From Psoroptes ovis (taxonomy: Eukaryota; Arthropoda; Arachnida; Sarcoptiformes; Psoroptidae), in NCBI GenBank assembly GCA_002943765.1, contig PQWQ01000005.1, forward strand, positions 434,001 through 498,000: a stretch of DNA of 64,000 bases, given 5' to 3'. The position numbers and the translations under genes were made by a program. Below the pieces are notes generated by a model. The model saw only the letters and a list, made by a program, of their open reading frames with translations. It had not been told where the DNA came from and made no database searches. Shown here in pieces: positions 1 to 12,127 of this stretch; the stretch's first letter is position 1; each line of letters opens with the position of its first letter.

Positions 1-3000
1 CGAGACATAATTGGGAAAGATCATCATCATCCAAGCGTCATTCATCATCATTGTCACCAAGAATGACACCTTGGAGTGATCGTAAAGATTTGAGCCGAAG
101 TGTACGCAGTGGTATTGGGGGCAGTGTTGATGATTATGATGAATCAATGCGTAGTGAACGAAAAGCATCATCATCGACATGGGAAGAAGATGAAGAAGAA
201 ATAAAACGATTGGATCGTATTTGGTATGATGATGAATGTGATCATAACCCGTTCGGTGATATGCCCAATGATTATACGAAACAAAAAGAAGAATCATTGA
301 AAAAATCCAAGGTAGTACAACGAGTATCAGCACAACAACGGCAAATAAATAAAGATAATGAAAAATGGGAAACTAATCGTCTTTTATTATCGGGTGTTGT
401 GACCAAAGTCAATGATAGTATGAATAATGATGATGATGATAATGTTGAAGGTCGAGTTCATTTGATGGTACACAATATTGTTCCACCATTTTTAGATGGT
501 CGAATCGTATTTACCAAACAACCAGAACCGGTTATACCTGTCAAAGATCCAACATCTGATTTTGCTATTTTAGCACGTAAAGGTTTGATTCATTAATCAA
601 TGATTTCAATTAATCTAATTCTTGTCTCAATGATTTCTAGGGTCAGCATTGGTTCGATATCATCGTGAAATGAAAGAACGTAAAAAAGCACAGAAAAAAG
701 AATGGGAGCTTTCGGGTACACGTTTAGGTGATATTATGGGTGTTGAACGACCTAAAGATGAAACGATGGATGATAATGATAATGCTGGTAGCTATAAACA
801 AGAACATCGTTTTAAAGATCATATTGACAATGATCAAGATGATGACGGTGATTCGGAAGAAGATAAACGAACGAAAATAATGAAACAAAGACAATATTTA
901 CCTGCATTCGCTGTTCGTAATGAATTGCTGCAAATAATTCGTGATAATAATATTGTTATTGTTGTTGGTGAAACTGGATCAGGTAAAACAACACAGCTGA
1001 CACAATATTTGCATGAAGATGGTTATACCCAATATGGTATGATTGGTTGTACTCAACCAAGACGTGTCGCTGCAATGTCAGTTGCGAAAAGAGTTTCCGA
1101 AGAAATGGGGGTAAAATTAGGTGAAGAAGTTGGTTATGCTATACGATTCGAAGATTGTACATCGAACAAAACAATTGTTAAATATATGACTGATGGTATT
1201 CTACTACGTGAATCATTATCGGAACCAGATCTCGATAATTATGCGGCCATTATTATGGATGAAGCCCACGAGCGAAGTTTAGATACGGATGTATTGTTTG
1301 GCATTCTACGACAAGTAGCTGCTCGACGTAATGATTTGAAATTAATAATAACATCAGCCACTATGGATGCATCGAAATTTGCATTGTTTTTTGGTAATGT
1401 ACCAGTGTTCACAATACCAGGTCGTACATATCCTGTTGAATTATATTTTTCGAAAAGTCCATGTGAAGATTATGTTGATGCAGCTTGTAAACAAACGATT
1501 CAAATACATTTAGGTGGCCTAGAAGGTGATATATTAGTATTTATGCCTGGACAAGAAGATATTGAAGTTACATGTGAAGTTATCCGAGAACGATTGAAAA
1601 CACTGCAAGAAACATCAAAACAAGAGATTGCTGAACTAGCTATATTACCCATTTATTCACAATTACCATCCGATTTACAAGCGAAAATATTTCGTAAAGC
1701 TGATAAAGGTATTCGTAAGGTGATTGTGGCCACAAATATTGCTGAAACATCACTTACAGTTGATGGTATAATGTTTGTTGTTGATTCTGGTTATTGTAAA
1801 CTGAAAGTATATAATCCACGTATCGGTATGGATGCGTTGCAAATCTATCCAGTTTCACAAGCAAACGCTAATCAACGTAGTGGACGTGCTGGCCGTACTG
1901 GTCCTGGTTGTTGTTATCGTCTATACACTGAAAGACAATATAAACAAGAAATGTTAACCAATACAGTGCCTGAAATACAACGAACAAATTTAGCAAATGT
2001 AGTATTATTATTGAAATCATTAGGTGTACAAGATTTATTACAATTTCATTTTATGGATCCACCACCACAAGATAATATGATGAATTCAATGTATCAATTA
2101 TGGATTCTTGGCGCATTGGACAATGTTGGCCAGTTAACACCTTTGGGTCGAAATATGGTCGAATTCCCGTTGGATCCGGCAATGTCTAAAATGTTGCTGG
2201 TTTCAACTGAAATGAAATGTTCAGCTGAAATACTTACCATTGTATCGATGTTATCGGTACCATCAATATTTTACCGACCAAAAGGACGCGAAGAAGAAAG
2301 TGATTTAGTACGGGAAAAATTTCAAGTACCCGAATCAGATCATCTTACCCTATTGAATACTTATCAACAATGGCGTATGCATAAATATTCGAATTATTGG
2401 TGTCAACAACATTTTATTCATGCAAAAGCTATCCGTAAAGTTCGAGAAGTACGACAACAATTGAAAGAAATAATGGATTCGCATAAATTACCGATTATTT
2501 CATGTGGTAATGAATGGGATTGTATTCGCAAGTGTATTTGCTCTGCTTATTTTCATCAAGCAGCACGTTTAAAAGGTATTGGTGAATATGTTAATATGCG
2601 TACCGGTATGCCATGTCATTTACATCCAACATCAGCCCTTTATGGTATGGGTTATACACCTGATTATGTTATTTATCATGAACTGATAATGACAACCAAA
2701 GAATATATGCAATGTGTAACAGCTGTCGATGGCCAATGGCTAGCCGAATTGGGTCCAATGTTTTATTCGATAAAAGAATCATCGAAATCACGATTGGAAC
2801 GGCGACAACAACAATTGGATAATGAAAAAATAATGGAACAAGAAATGCAAATAGCTGAAGCGACGATTCGACGAAATAAAGAACAAATGGATAATCAATG
2901 CTATTCAATGCAATCATCATCACGATCATCAACAATTCTAACACCAGGATTACGTGGTTCACAAACACCACGATCATCATCATCAAGATTTGGATTATAA
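1..3000 (+). CDS. DHX38: Pre-mRNA-splicing DEAH-box ATPase PRP16/DHX38, 5' partial
   Basis: ATP-dependent RNA helicase that remodels the spliceosome around the second transesterification step in the nucleus (known for PRP16/DHX38). Two exons are seen, <1..582 and 641..3000. The 58-bp intron has a GT donor at 583 and an AG at 639-640, and the join gives the conserved ARKG-S junction. The frame is open to the window edge, so the N terminus (roughly 250 residues by comparison with human) is missing; 979 residues are visible. Motifs seen: the pre-helicase block PPFLDGRIVFTKQPEPVIPV, Walker A GETGSGKT near nt 967, DEAH near nt 1258, SAT near nt 1354, and QRSGRAGRTGPG near nt 1870. These are followed by the ratchet/OB region and a conserved ...RFGL C-terminal end. 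The acidic Asp-rich stretch at nt 760-860 replaces a variable linker. TAA ends at 3000. Identity is close to certain because similarity to the animal orthologue is nearly continuous through the helicase core. Confidence 0.97.
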
Positions 3001-3149
3001 TTTGATTAATCAAACATTTATGTTAATTCATTAAATCATATTGAATACTTACATTTCGAATGAGTGTGTTTACATATGTTTTTATTATGTTTACATTTGT
3101 GTGTATAAATAACCCTTGAAAATTTCCAAAATTCAATCTGTTTTCCATT

Positions 3150-3186
3150 TGTATTCGTTGGCCGTAAATAAATAAATAAATAAATG
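3150..3186 (+). terminator. Probable polyadenylation region of DHX38
   Basis: About 165 bp after the DHX38 stop there is a run of overlapping AATAAA hexamers (taaataaataaataaataaa). It lies just before the 3' end of the convergent tetraspan gene on the other strand (stop at 3237). It would serve as the poly(A) signal of DHX38. No transcript evidence is available. Confidence 0.4.
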
Positions 3187-3236
3187 AGTTTTTCGTAAAT
3201 TTAATTCGATTTTAATCGATTTTTGATCTGATCAAA

Positions 3237-4261
3237 TCAAAATATTTGACGATATTGAATCGATGTACAAGCGGCGAACAATAAACACAAAAATGTGGTA
3301 CATAAGCCGATCGCAATTAGATATAATGATAATGATGGTTGACATGTTTCTGGAACAAAATGAAATTTGAATTAAAATTAATTCAGTTTCGAATCATTTG
3401 AAAATTTCTTAAATCATTTACCCAAATCGAACGGTTTTTGCCATTCAAAATCCTTGCATAAATCAATTTCTTCGGATCGTTGATCTTCATGTTGCTGCTG
3501 CTGCTGCAGTTCATACCAACCATATGGATATACGAAACAACCGATGGCGATGATCAGTACTGTTTTGGGGTGTGAAATGGATGAGGTTGGGTCAGAATTG
3601 GAATTAATTCGAATTAATCAAGGTACTCACTGATCAAAATTTGTGCCAAAATCAACAAACAAATGTTCGATGTGGTCAATGTTGTACGTGTGAAACAACA
3701 ACATGCAAGCAGCAGTATAAAAGTGATCAACATGGAACACAATGACCCCATACCGACCAACAAAGTGGTCAATTTCCATGCAAATGTTGGTATTTGTGTC
3801 ACGTGACCATAACGAACGCATTTAAACATGTGCAACATTAACCATTGTCCATTGTTATTATTGGTGATAATACTATGATGATGATCATCATTGATAATGT
3901 TCAATTGACGATTACAACGGCGAAATGGACTGAAAATATTCACCAATTGATGCTGTTGTTGTTGTTGATGCTGAATATTTTCGACATTATCATCAACATT
4001 CGAATTGATCAGGTGATAACCTTCAAACCAATATGGTAACCAGAAACCTGTGACGATAAATATGGATGCAATCAATGACAGTGATGTCCACCAAACAAAT
4101 GAACACATTAAATGTGTTGTCGGCGATGGTGATGATGGCTGGCTATGATCAATTTGATCATTAAGATCGTTGATTTCATTTAGATTTTTATCAATTTCGA
4201 TCATTTCACCATGATGTTCAACATGATGTTTCAGCGATGGTTTATCATCTTGTATAAGCAT
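3237..4261 (-). CDS. LHFPL-family tetraspan membrane protein
   Basis: Three exons, 4261..3634 read through 3631 (first exon 4261..3631), 3559..3422 and 3349..3237. Introns are 3630..3560 and 3421..3350, all GT-AG and in phase, giving 293 residues. Four hydrophobic segments lie near residues 53-74, 163-189, 199-220 and 262-284. The first extracellular loop carries the PYW motif and paired cysteines. The loop after TM3 has the family-typical (F/Y)PxGW (here VYPYGW) followed by two cysteines, as in LHFPL proteins of the claudin-like superfamily. Known members act as auxiliary subunits of mechanotransduction channels or GABA-A receptors; the partner here is unknown. Unlike vertebrate members it has a ~50-residue hydrophilic N terminus and Gln/His runs in both outer loops. 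An ATG at 4261 was chosen; the frame is open about 33 bp further upstream without another ATG. It converges with DHX38 (237 bp between stops). Confidence 0.72.
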
Positions 4262-4294
4262 TTTTATGTGTTTAAATATTTCCCCGTGAGTCAA

Positions 4295-5456
4295 ATATGA
4301 ATAAAATCAATGAAATCTGAGACAAATCAAAGCAATTTCAATCTGAAATCGATGAAATCAGTGTGAAATCAATGTAAAATCAATGAAATCATCGATTGCT
4401 CATCGAAACAGACAGAAAAAAAAAACAAAAACATAAAATGGTATCGTCTTCATATGTCTCAGGGGCAAATTGCAGCCTAATGCACAGCAGCAAACCAACA
4501 CGACAACAATGGACAATACTTGGGGGTGGCAACGGTGGGTCACCACCATAACATAGCATAGCCATAATAATACCTGCGCCAGCTTTGATTTGCGCTCAAC
4601 GCATTGGACATGGTCATCGTTCAAAATTCAAAGATTTAAATTTGAAAATATAAGGTTGTCCGGAAAGTTTTTGCCTATTTACTGATTGAAAAAAACATTT
4701 GAAAATCGGCAAAAACTTTTAGGACAACACTAATACTTTTAAATACTCATTTTTAATTTCAAACATTTTTAAAATATGTGGAAATATTATTACAAAACAC
4801 AAATATTACTACAAAGATAATTAAAATGCAAAATTTCATATAAATAATTACATGATTAATAAATGATTTCAGGAAAAATCTAAATGAAAAATATCAAATT
4901 TCGGAAGTAAACATGCTTAATACGTCTATATAAATGATCATGATGATCATATTTGATCAAATGCAATCATGTTCAATGATGATGATGTTTGATGATGATA
5001 ATGGTGGATAGCTGCTACCTGATTAATGGATGGATCATGGATCACGGATGGACCAACCTTACAAATTTGATTGATTCATTGATAAAATCTGATTAATCTA
5101 GCTCGTTTTCTACATACATTATACGTTTCTACGGAAATTAATTTCTATAGCCTTCGGGAAATCGATTGGTCGTATTGGTGAAAATTTCCATAAATTTTTG
5201 TTTTTTCTCGCCAAATTTTCATCTATTTGGATGAATATTAATTATGGATAATGATGTTGATGATCATTGAAATACGGAAATCGGTCGTTTTTCGATTCGA
5301 ATTTTTTTGATTTTTTTGTTGATCTGAATCAGGTTGATTTGACCATTGAATTGACAATCGTCGATGATCGCCAATGATAATGGACTATTGTTTTTTTCGA
5401 ATCAATCAATCGAAATTCGAATCAATCAATCAAAATTCTATTGGATTCGAAATTTT
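4295..5456. other. Intergenic region, no gene seen
   Basis: AT-rich spacer between the 5' end of the tetraspan gene and the 3' end of the Tyr-rich protein gene. It holds one miniature inverted-repeat element (4651-4733), one half-site of the palindrome family (TTAATACGTC, 4917-4926) and repeated GATGATG/TGATCAT runs. Short reading frames here show no codon-like pattern or recognisable motif. Confidence 0.6.
4651..4733. mobile_element. Miniature inverted-repeat element, mariner/Tc1-like, copy A
   Basis: An ~83-bp near-palindrome. It begins with TA followed by AGGTTGTCCGGAAAGTTTTT and ends with the inverted arm AAAAACTTTTAGGACAAC, followed by a TA. The ends match five other copies in this window. 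It is too short to encode a transposase, so it would be a non-autonomous (MITE) derivative. The TA at each edge fits mariner/Tc1 target-site choice. The two arms are diverged, suggesting an old copy. Confidence 0.7.
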
Positions 5457-7152
5457 CTAATGGAAATCATGTTCATCATCTTCAAGTTTTTTAATTTGTT
5501 CATCAATCATTTTCCCAATACTACGAACACGTGATCGTACAGTGTTTGGCTGCTCTTTCCGCTCACGTTTACGTTGTTTCTTATCATAATCAATATTTAC
5601 TTTTAATTTTACATTTTCTTGTGTTAAAAATCGTCGGATTTTATCCATAATCGATACTGGATTAATATCTTTCGATCTTCCATCATCATCGGTTGAAAAT
5701 TCTACATGTTCAACATCATCACTTTCATCCGGTTCAAAGGGGAAATATTTCAAAGGTTCATCATCGAATTCTTCAATAGGACCAGCGACGGTTACTTTTT
5801 TCTTTTTTTTCGGTTTATACAATTCTTTTACCGAGCTATCATCATCTAAATCTAAATGATGTTTATCATAAACAGTTGGAATGTGGTCTGATGAACTTGT
5901 CGCATGATCTTGCGAGTCTTTCGATTTAGATTTTGATCTGGTCGTCGATGATGATTGCGGGGGCCGCTGCCTTGTCATCACCCTTTCACTACCCGATGCT
6001 TTAGGCGTATACGAAGATGGTGGTGGCAGTATGGATACGGATGGATTTTCCGGATCAATTTCACCATGCATTTGTTCATTATTCGAGCTTACACTGTATT
6101 TTGATTTAGGTTTAGGTCTCGAAAGATCATCATAGGGGCCATTATCATTATCATCCATAGCATGTAAACTTGTTGAATATTTCGATGATGTCGATGTGGA
6201 TGATGAAGAAGCTGAACTGGATGAGGATGCTGATGATGCATAAATCGGTATTTTACCATAAATATCAACATATTGGCCATTATTTTTATAATCACCATGA
6301 TAATTATGGCTATAATCAAGGTTATAACCATGATTATAATCATAATTATTATTATAACTAGGGTCATAATATGAGCTTTTCGTTCCATAATATGGATCAT
6401 TATAGTCTTTATAACTGTGGTCATATGATTTGTGGTCATATTTATTATAATCATATGATTTGTGGTCATAATCATATGGTTTATGGTCATATGATTTGTG
6501 GTCATATTTATTATAATCATATGATTTGTGGTCATATTTATTATAATCATATGATTTGTGGTCATAATCATATGGTTTATGGTCATATGATTTGTGGTCA
6601 TATTTATTATAATCATATGATTTGTGGTCATATTTATTATAATCATATGATTTGTGGTCATAATCATATGGTTTATGGTCATATGACTTATGATCATACG
6701 GCTTCTTATCATGACCATAATAATTATTTTTATATTCATCAACATATGATGATTTATCATCATGATATTCATAATTATGAAAATCTTTATAATCATATTT
6801 TTTCTCTTTCTTTTTAACCCTTTTCGGTGTTAATACAAGGACTTTTTTACGATGATATATCTTTTCAACATCTTCAATTATTCTATTTTCGAATTAATTA
6901 ATTACAATTAAATTAAGATTAATTAACTATTTTGACCCAGAAAAAGGGGTTAAAAAAAACTTACGGAAACGGAAACGGTAGAAATAGTGGCAGCGGTAAC
7001 AAAATTTTCGAACCACCTTCAGGCATATGCAGAAATAAATGTTCATCATCTTTACCTTTGCCACATTCATGTTCAATTATGTTAATCAATAATGTTATCA
7101 GCGATATTATTATTGGTTTTGATAATAGATTCATTTTTGTGATTTCAATCAA
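5457..7152 (-). CDS. Secreted Tyr-rich tandem-repeat protein
   Basis: Two exons, 7152..6965 and 6882..5457 (intron 6964..6883, donor GTAAG, acceptor TAG), giving 537 residues. The N terminus has a hydrophobic signal peptide (LLSKPIIISLITLLINII, then Cys). The ATG at 7134 is an alternative start that keeps the signal. After a Lys-rich segment, residues ~115-220 are an almost pure Tyr/Asp/His/Lys tandem repeat built from DHKSYDYNKY (30 bp) and DHKSYDHKPYDY (36 bp). A Ser-rich stretch follows, then an acidic/basic low-complexity region. The last ~90 residues contain a more ordinary, charged and probably helical sequence (...DKIRRFLTQENVKLKVNIDYDKKQRKR...). No family is recognised. The composition resembles secreted structural or adhesive proteins (cuticle, glue, eggshell), but function is unknown. 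A TATA-like TATATA sits near 7300. Confidence 0.8.
6408..6720 (-). repeat. 96-bp higher-order coding tandem repeat in the Tyr-rich protein
   Basis: Inside exon 2 of the Tyr-rich gene, a 36-bp unit and two 30-bp units form a 96-bp (32-codon) block. The block recurs with near identity: the marker ATCATATGGT falls at 6471, 6567 and 6663, exactly 96 bp apart. All units are multiples of three, so the frame is preserved. The low divergence between blocks points to recent expansion or homogenisation. Confidence 0.93.
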
Positions 7153-9974
7153 TTAAGACTAGATTTATACATTGATATATGCGACACAGATTTCGAATTT
7201 CACCGAGCGCACCACTCACAATCACTCAATTTTAAATGATGATCACACAAAATCGATTAAACATTGATTAAAAAATTTTTTCCGTTCAGGAACAAATCCA
7301 AGGGTTTATATACTCGTGGAGTTACCATGGCTAGATTCACACATGTTTAATTTGAAAAATTCGGAAACAAAATTTTTTCATCAACAACAAGGGTTGTTCC
7401 AGAAGAAATAATTGATAATTCAATGAGAAACACAACAGGTGTCTTCGAGCAGCCAACCATTGAAATATAGACAACCAATTTGTTTAAATAAATGAATGGA
7501 GAGAATTTGAATCTATTCCATTCATTCATTCATTCATTCATTATCATTTCATATCAGTTGATACACTGATTGAAATTTGAAACAAAAAGTAACGATTGGG
7601 GAGTAAACAATGTCCATCAGCACTTCAGTCCAAAGACAATTGAAGATTTTGGAAAGGAAAAAAAGATGCGGAAAATCTTTAATATTTGATTTGGTTCAAT
7701 TTTAAACAGAAATCAATGAGAGAAACTAAATGGATGGATCGATGAATGTATGAATGAATGAATGAATGTAAATGTCTTGAGCAAATATTAAAGATTATAA
7801 CTAATGATATAAGTGTTCATTTGTTTTACAAATACATATGAAAACAAATTTAACAGAAAATGAAATACCTGTTTACCTGGTATTTAGCATCATGGCTGCT
7901 GCTGCTGTATGAGGCTATAAGTCTATGTGTTTATCTGTGATTACCATGATATTTGTACCATTATCAATGATAATATTTATTTATGATTACATTCATTCAT
8001 TTATTTATTTATTTATTCATTTTACACGAAGGATGCTTCCGAATCATTTAAGCATTTCATTACCTGTTTGTTGATTTTGTTTTTGAATTTGAAATCTTTG
8101 AAACATTTTCACCGTTGATAATACTAAGAGTGGAACAGGAGATTTTACTTTTTTGGCTGACGATCATTTACCTGAATGAATTATCTCATTATCATCCATA
8201 CATCCATCGTATCCAGGTATTTAATGAAATATCGTGTAAATCAGTTTTTTTTCAGAGAAGACATGGAAAAATCTTGTCGTAAAACGAAATATCTTTGAAT
8301 ATCAATTAATGTTGTTATCCATGGACATGACCAGTCGTCGTCGTCGTCGATGGATGGATGTTTTCGGTGGAAATTTTTGATTCAAAAAGTAAGGAAATGA
8401 GATTTATAAGATTTCATGTTTGTTGTTTATTTGAACATCATGTTTTCAATTAAGGAAATCGAATGTTTTTCATTTTTCTACTTGAAACATCGTTCAGCCA
8501 GCCAGAGTCATTTCAACCCGATCATTTCGAAGCCATTTTCATCAATCGATAAGCTTTTTCGAAGGTTTTTCATTTGAAGATTTGATTGTTCAATGGTCAT
8601 TGTTTCGATGATGATCATCATCATCAACAATTTTCGATGGTCATCTTCTCAAAATGGTTTTTACAGGCTTTTCAAGGATTCAAAAGTTTATTCAAAGTCT
8701 TTGAAATGCTTCAAATGCTTCGAAAAACCAGAAGTCCAATTTCAGTGGTTTGTGCTTTTCAAGAAGGCTTAGCTTTTCTTAAAAGTTTCACAAGGTTTCA
8801 AGGGTTTTCACCGAAGGTTTCAATGCATTTTTCAGAGGAAAAAATTACCAAAAAACCCTTTCAGAAGGGTTATACATGGCTTCGAATTATTTGAATATTT
8901 TGATTTCAAAAGATTGAAATTAATTGATTCATTTGCAAATTACCTGGATCTGTCCAAATGAAATTAAAAATTAAAATTTGAAATCAGACGAATTAATTTA
9001 ATGGGAAAATCAATGGAATTTCATCAATTAATTTCGGTATATTTTTGTATATTTTTGACATTTCCGACATAAACATATATTTATAAATACATAAATATTG
9101 AAATTTCCATTGAATTACCATCAATTAATTGAAATTTGTTGATGTTTGGCTGTATTTTCAATGAGAAAATTTAGAAAATTAAGAAAATACCTTCGGAGTA
9201 ATTTGAAATTTTCAAATTTTCAAATTTTCATTTAAATCAACAGACATTTATTATTAATAATAATTCATATCACAGCAAAACATATGAGTCATATACATTT
9301 GAAAATCGCCAAATCAATCATTGCTTGGTAAGACTTGGATTGGTCATGGGAAACTTCGTCGTTGAAGCCATTGAGAACTCGGGGAAGCCTATGAAGCCTT
9401 TGAAGACTCTTTGAAAATCTAAGAAACATTTTTCCTTATCAGGAAAACCATTCGAACACCTTTGAATTGATCCATTTCAAACAAACAATGTTTCATCATT
9501 TCATAATCTATTTAACAGGTTATAAGCCTTTTAAAACATTATTGAAAATCACAATCGAAAGTCAATAATCGAGAATAATGAAATCGAAATCAATTGTAAA
9601 ATTCAAATGTCATTATCTTTGAACTGTCGATAGCAATTTCTCTATTTTTTTCCCATATTTCACTCTAATTCACATATGTTTCCTGAAAATTTTTCCACAA
9701 ATCATTATACATTGTCATTATCAGTGATGATTTGAATTTTTGAATTTTGGGCAAAAAAAATCGCATACATTTTGTTGGCATAGTGGTGGCATGGTGGTGG
9801 TGGTGTTGGTGAAATTGACAATTGTCAATTGTCACCCAAAATTCATTTCATTGAAATTGTTAATCGAAAATGATGACTAATGATAATCAATGATGATATC
9901 AAAGGAGAAAAATTTTTCAAATTTCTATGTTGACGTAGTAATACGTCTTAACAATTTATGCTATTAAAAAACGG

Positions 9975-9994
9975 TTGACGTATTAATACGTCAA
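9975..9994. repeat. Perfect 20-bp palindrome TTGACGTATTAATACGTCAA
   Basis: Exactly self-complementary, containing two TGACGTA half-sites. A near copy with one mismatch in the 16-bp core lies 43 bp upstream (9932-9947, GACGTAGTAATACGTC). A third copy keeping the 14-bp core ACGTATTAATACGT is at 46546-46559. A second palindrome, AAAAGCCGGCTTTT, follows at 10015-10028. The half-sites resemble CREB/ATF-type bZIP targets; alternatively these are termini of a decayed mobile element. Confidence 0.6.
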
Positions 9995-11189
9995 AGTTTA
10001 CAAAGTGTTTCGGCAAAAGCCGGCTTTTGAAAGATCAAATGCACACAGAAGTGAGCGGCTTTCAATGCTAAAACCCTTAGCAATTTTATGGCTATATGGG
10101 TTTTATATATTTCGATAAAAAAAATGTTTCGATTCAATAATCATTTGCTAAACAATTATCATCATTATTCTAATATCATAAATTATACAAAGATATAATA
10201 AATGGATATCTATGAATTTAAATACAATGATAAATTTACATAAATCCATTACAATTAATGAATGAGATCATACTTTGGGCATAAAATGAACCCATCAAAA
10301 CGTGCACATCAATACAATACAATACATCATTATTATTATCACTTTTTAAAAGTGTTAATATTCAATTGAATTCAAATCTTTAATTAATTCATGCCAAAAT
10401 CATCAACATTGTATGCTGTGGAACTATACACATAGGGCTATAGACCAATGGAGAGATTATCAATCGTCATTGTGTCATTTCATATAGTTCATCAGTCAAA
10501 TTGTTCAATTGTTAAATTCAAGAAAAAGTCATGAAATTAGTGCAAAAAATTTGAATTGTCAATGAATATGTGATAATTCAATGGGTTTTCAACGGGTTTC
10601 ATGAATGAATACCTTTCAAATACCTTTTTTACCTGTTCGAATTCGTGAGTGAACCTTTAGATTGATTATCTCTTTGGGCATTATTTACCTTAAACTCATC
10701 TTTGGAAATTAATTATAAATAGAATCATATCAAACTGAATCATTATTGAACTGAATCAAGCAGCATCATCGTTGATTTGTGAAGAATCGAAAAAGATTTT
10801 GGTTCATGATTTCACTTGTCATCACCAGTCACTGATGATCAACTTGACAATTGGCCGTTTACTGCCACTGCAAGTTTTTTGACAGGTTTTAATCCTTTCA
10901 ATTCGGTTAAGAGAATGGAAGCTTTGAATTGAATAAACAATCTCACTCTTCCATCACTCAATCATCATCATTATCATTTACCGCACGTTTCATCAATCAC
11001 ACACAAACACAAACACAATTCAAAAACAAACAATCGTTTTGCTTAAATGTGTGCTGCTCATCATCATCAACACTTCTATTGTCATCAAACATTGTTCACA
11101 CATTGTATATTATTGTAAGGTGTGAAACTTGAAGAAATTTGAAGAAAAATGAAAAACTCTTTGAATCCATTCGAAAACATTAGTCAAAG

Positions 11190-11279
11190 TATTACGGGTT
11201 GTCCGGAAAGTTTTGGCCGATTTTCAATGAGCAACTCTATCGGATTAAGCCGAATGAACTTTTCGGACACAATCTAATA
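11190..11279. mobile_element. Miniature inverted-repeat element, mariner/Tc1-like, copy B
   Basis: Starts TATTACGGGTTGTCCGGAAAG and ends GAACTTTTCGGACACAATCTAATA. The interior (CAATGAGCAACTCTAT...GATTAAGCCG) matches copy D at 60836-60926 in the same orientation, which defines a family-specific centre and not just similar ends. Length is ~90 bp with no coding capacity. Confidence 0.75.
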
Positions 11280-12127
11280 TACATTTCAAATAGAAAATTG
11301 CAGCAAATAGAAATCAATGGAAGGAAAATGAAGAATTTTGACAGGTAAAATACACTTTCATTTTTGATATTAAAAAAAATATATCAATGTATACGTATTG
11401 ATATTCTCTTTGGGACAATTTTTTTTCTTCTTGGTGAATCTTCAAAATGAGAGATATCCACCTGTTGATTCAAATAATGGAATATTGAATATGTTTATTC
11501 AATTTTAAATTCATCAAACATTTGAATGAATGAATGAATGAATGAATGAGGATGCGTGAATGATGATGATAATCTGTCTAATCCGTCTAAATCTATGGAT
11601 ATTTGAATTATTTTGTTTTTTTCTTGATCAAAAATAAACAAAAATTTATGTGGATTAATTTTCGAAATTTGATTGAATTCAAATTCTTTGAATTATCAAT
11701 TTCATTCATTTCTTTTATTTAAATAATCATCAATCAATCAAATTCAATCAATAATACTTGTCAAAATCGAAAATCATGTCATCTGTTTGAAATCATCTCT
11801 TGTAGTTCGATTAGTTGGTGATTTATTAGTGAATCAAATATTTTACTAGTGATTTACTCAAAGTATTTAAATCGAATTCTCATTAATTAATCATCGAATA
11901 TATGCAATGTAATCGAATCATCTGTGTCTCAATACTTGTACATTACTTTTCTGCATTTCAAATCACGTTTAAATGAATTTTCTTAAATTACTAAGTGGAT
12001 GTTTGTGTGTCAATCAATCATTCAATTAAGCAAATTAATCATATCAATGTATTCGAATTGAGCATCTTTGATTTTTTTTTTTTTTTTTTAATATTCAAAT
12101 TATTCAGGAAAATATTCAAAAAAAATA

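Larger units (their letters stand above)
7153..12127. other. Long intergenic region, no gene seen
   Basis: About 5 kb without a convincing gene. It holds simple repeats (CATT/GAAT tracts near 7523-7545, 7750-7768 and 11523-11548) and a palindrome cluster at 9932-10028. It also holds a miniature element at 11190-11279 and degenerate CTTTGAAG/CTTCAAAG-type repetition at 8640-8830 and 9350-9430. The longest reading frame (8586-8894, 102 codons) lies in that degenerate repeat and has no recognisable motif. The last few hundred bases should include the promoter of the Gly-rich gene. Confidence 0.6.

Noticed and set aside
6371..6817. Plus-strand open frame rich in Tyr, His and Cys opposite the Tyr-rich gene
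   Set aside because: It is the antisense of the 30/36-bp coding repeat; the minus frame has signal peptide, splice sites and continuation on both sides, the plus frame has none.
8586..8894. 102-codon plus-strand frame
   Set aside because: Lies in degenerate CTTTGAAG/CTTCAAAG repetition, no recognised motif, no supporting splice structure.
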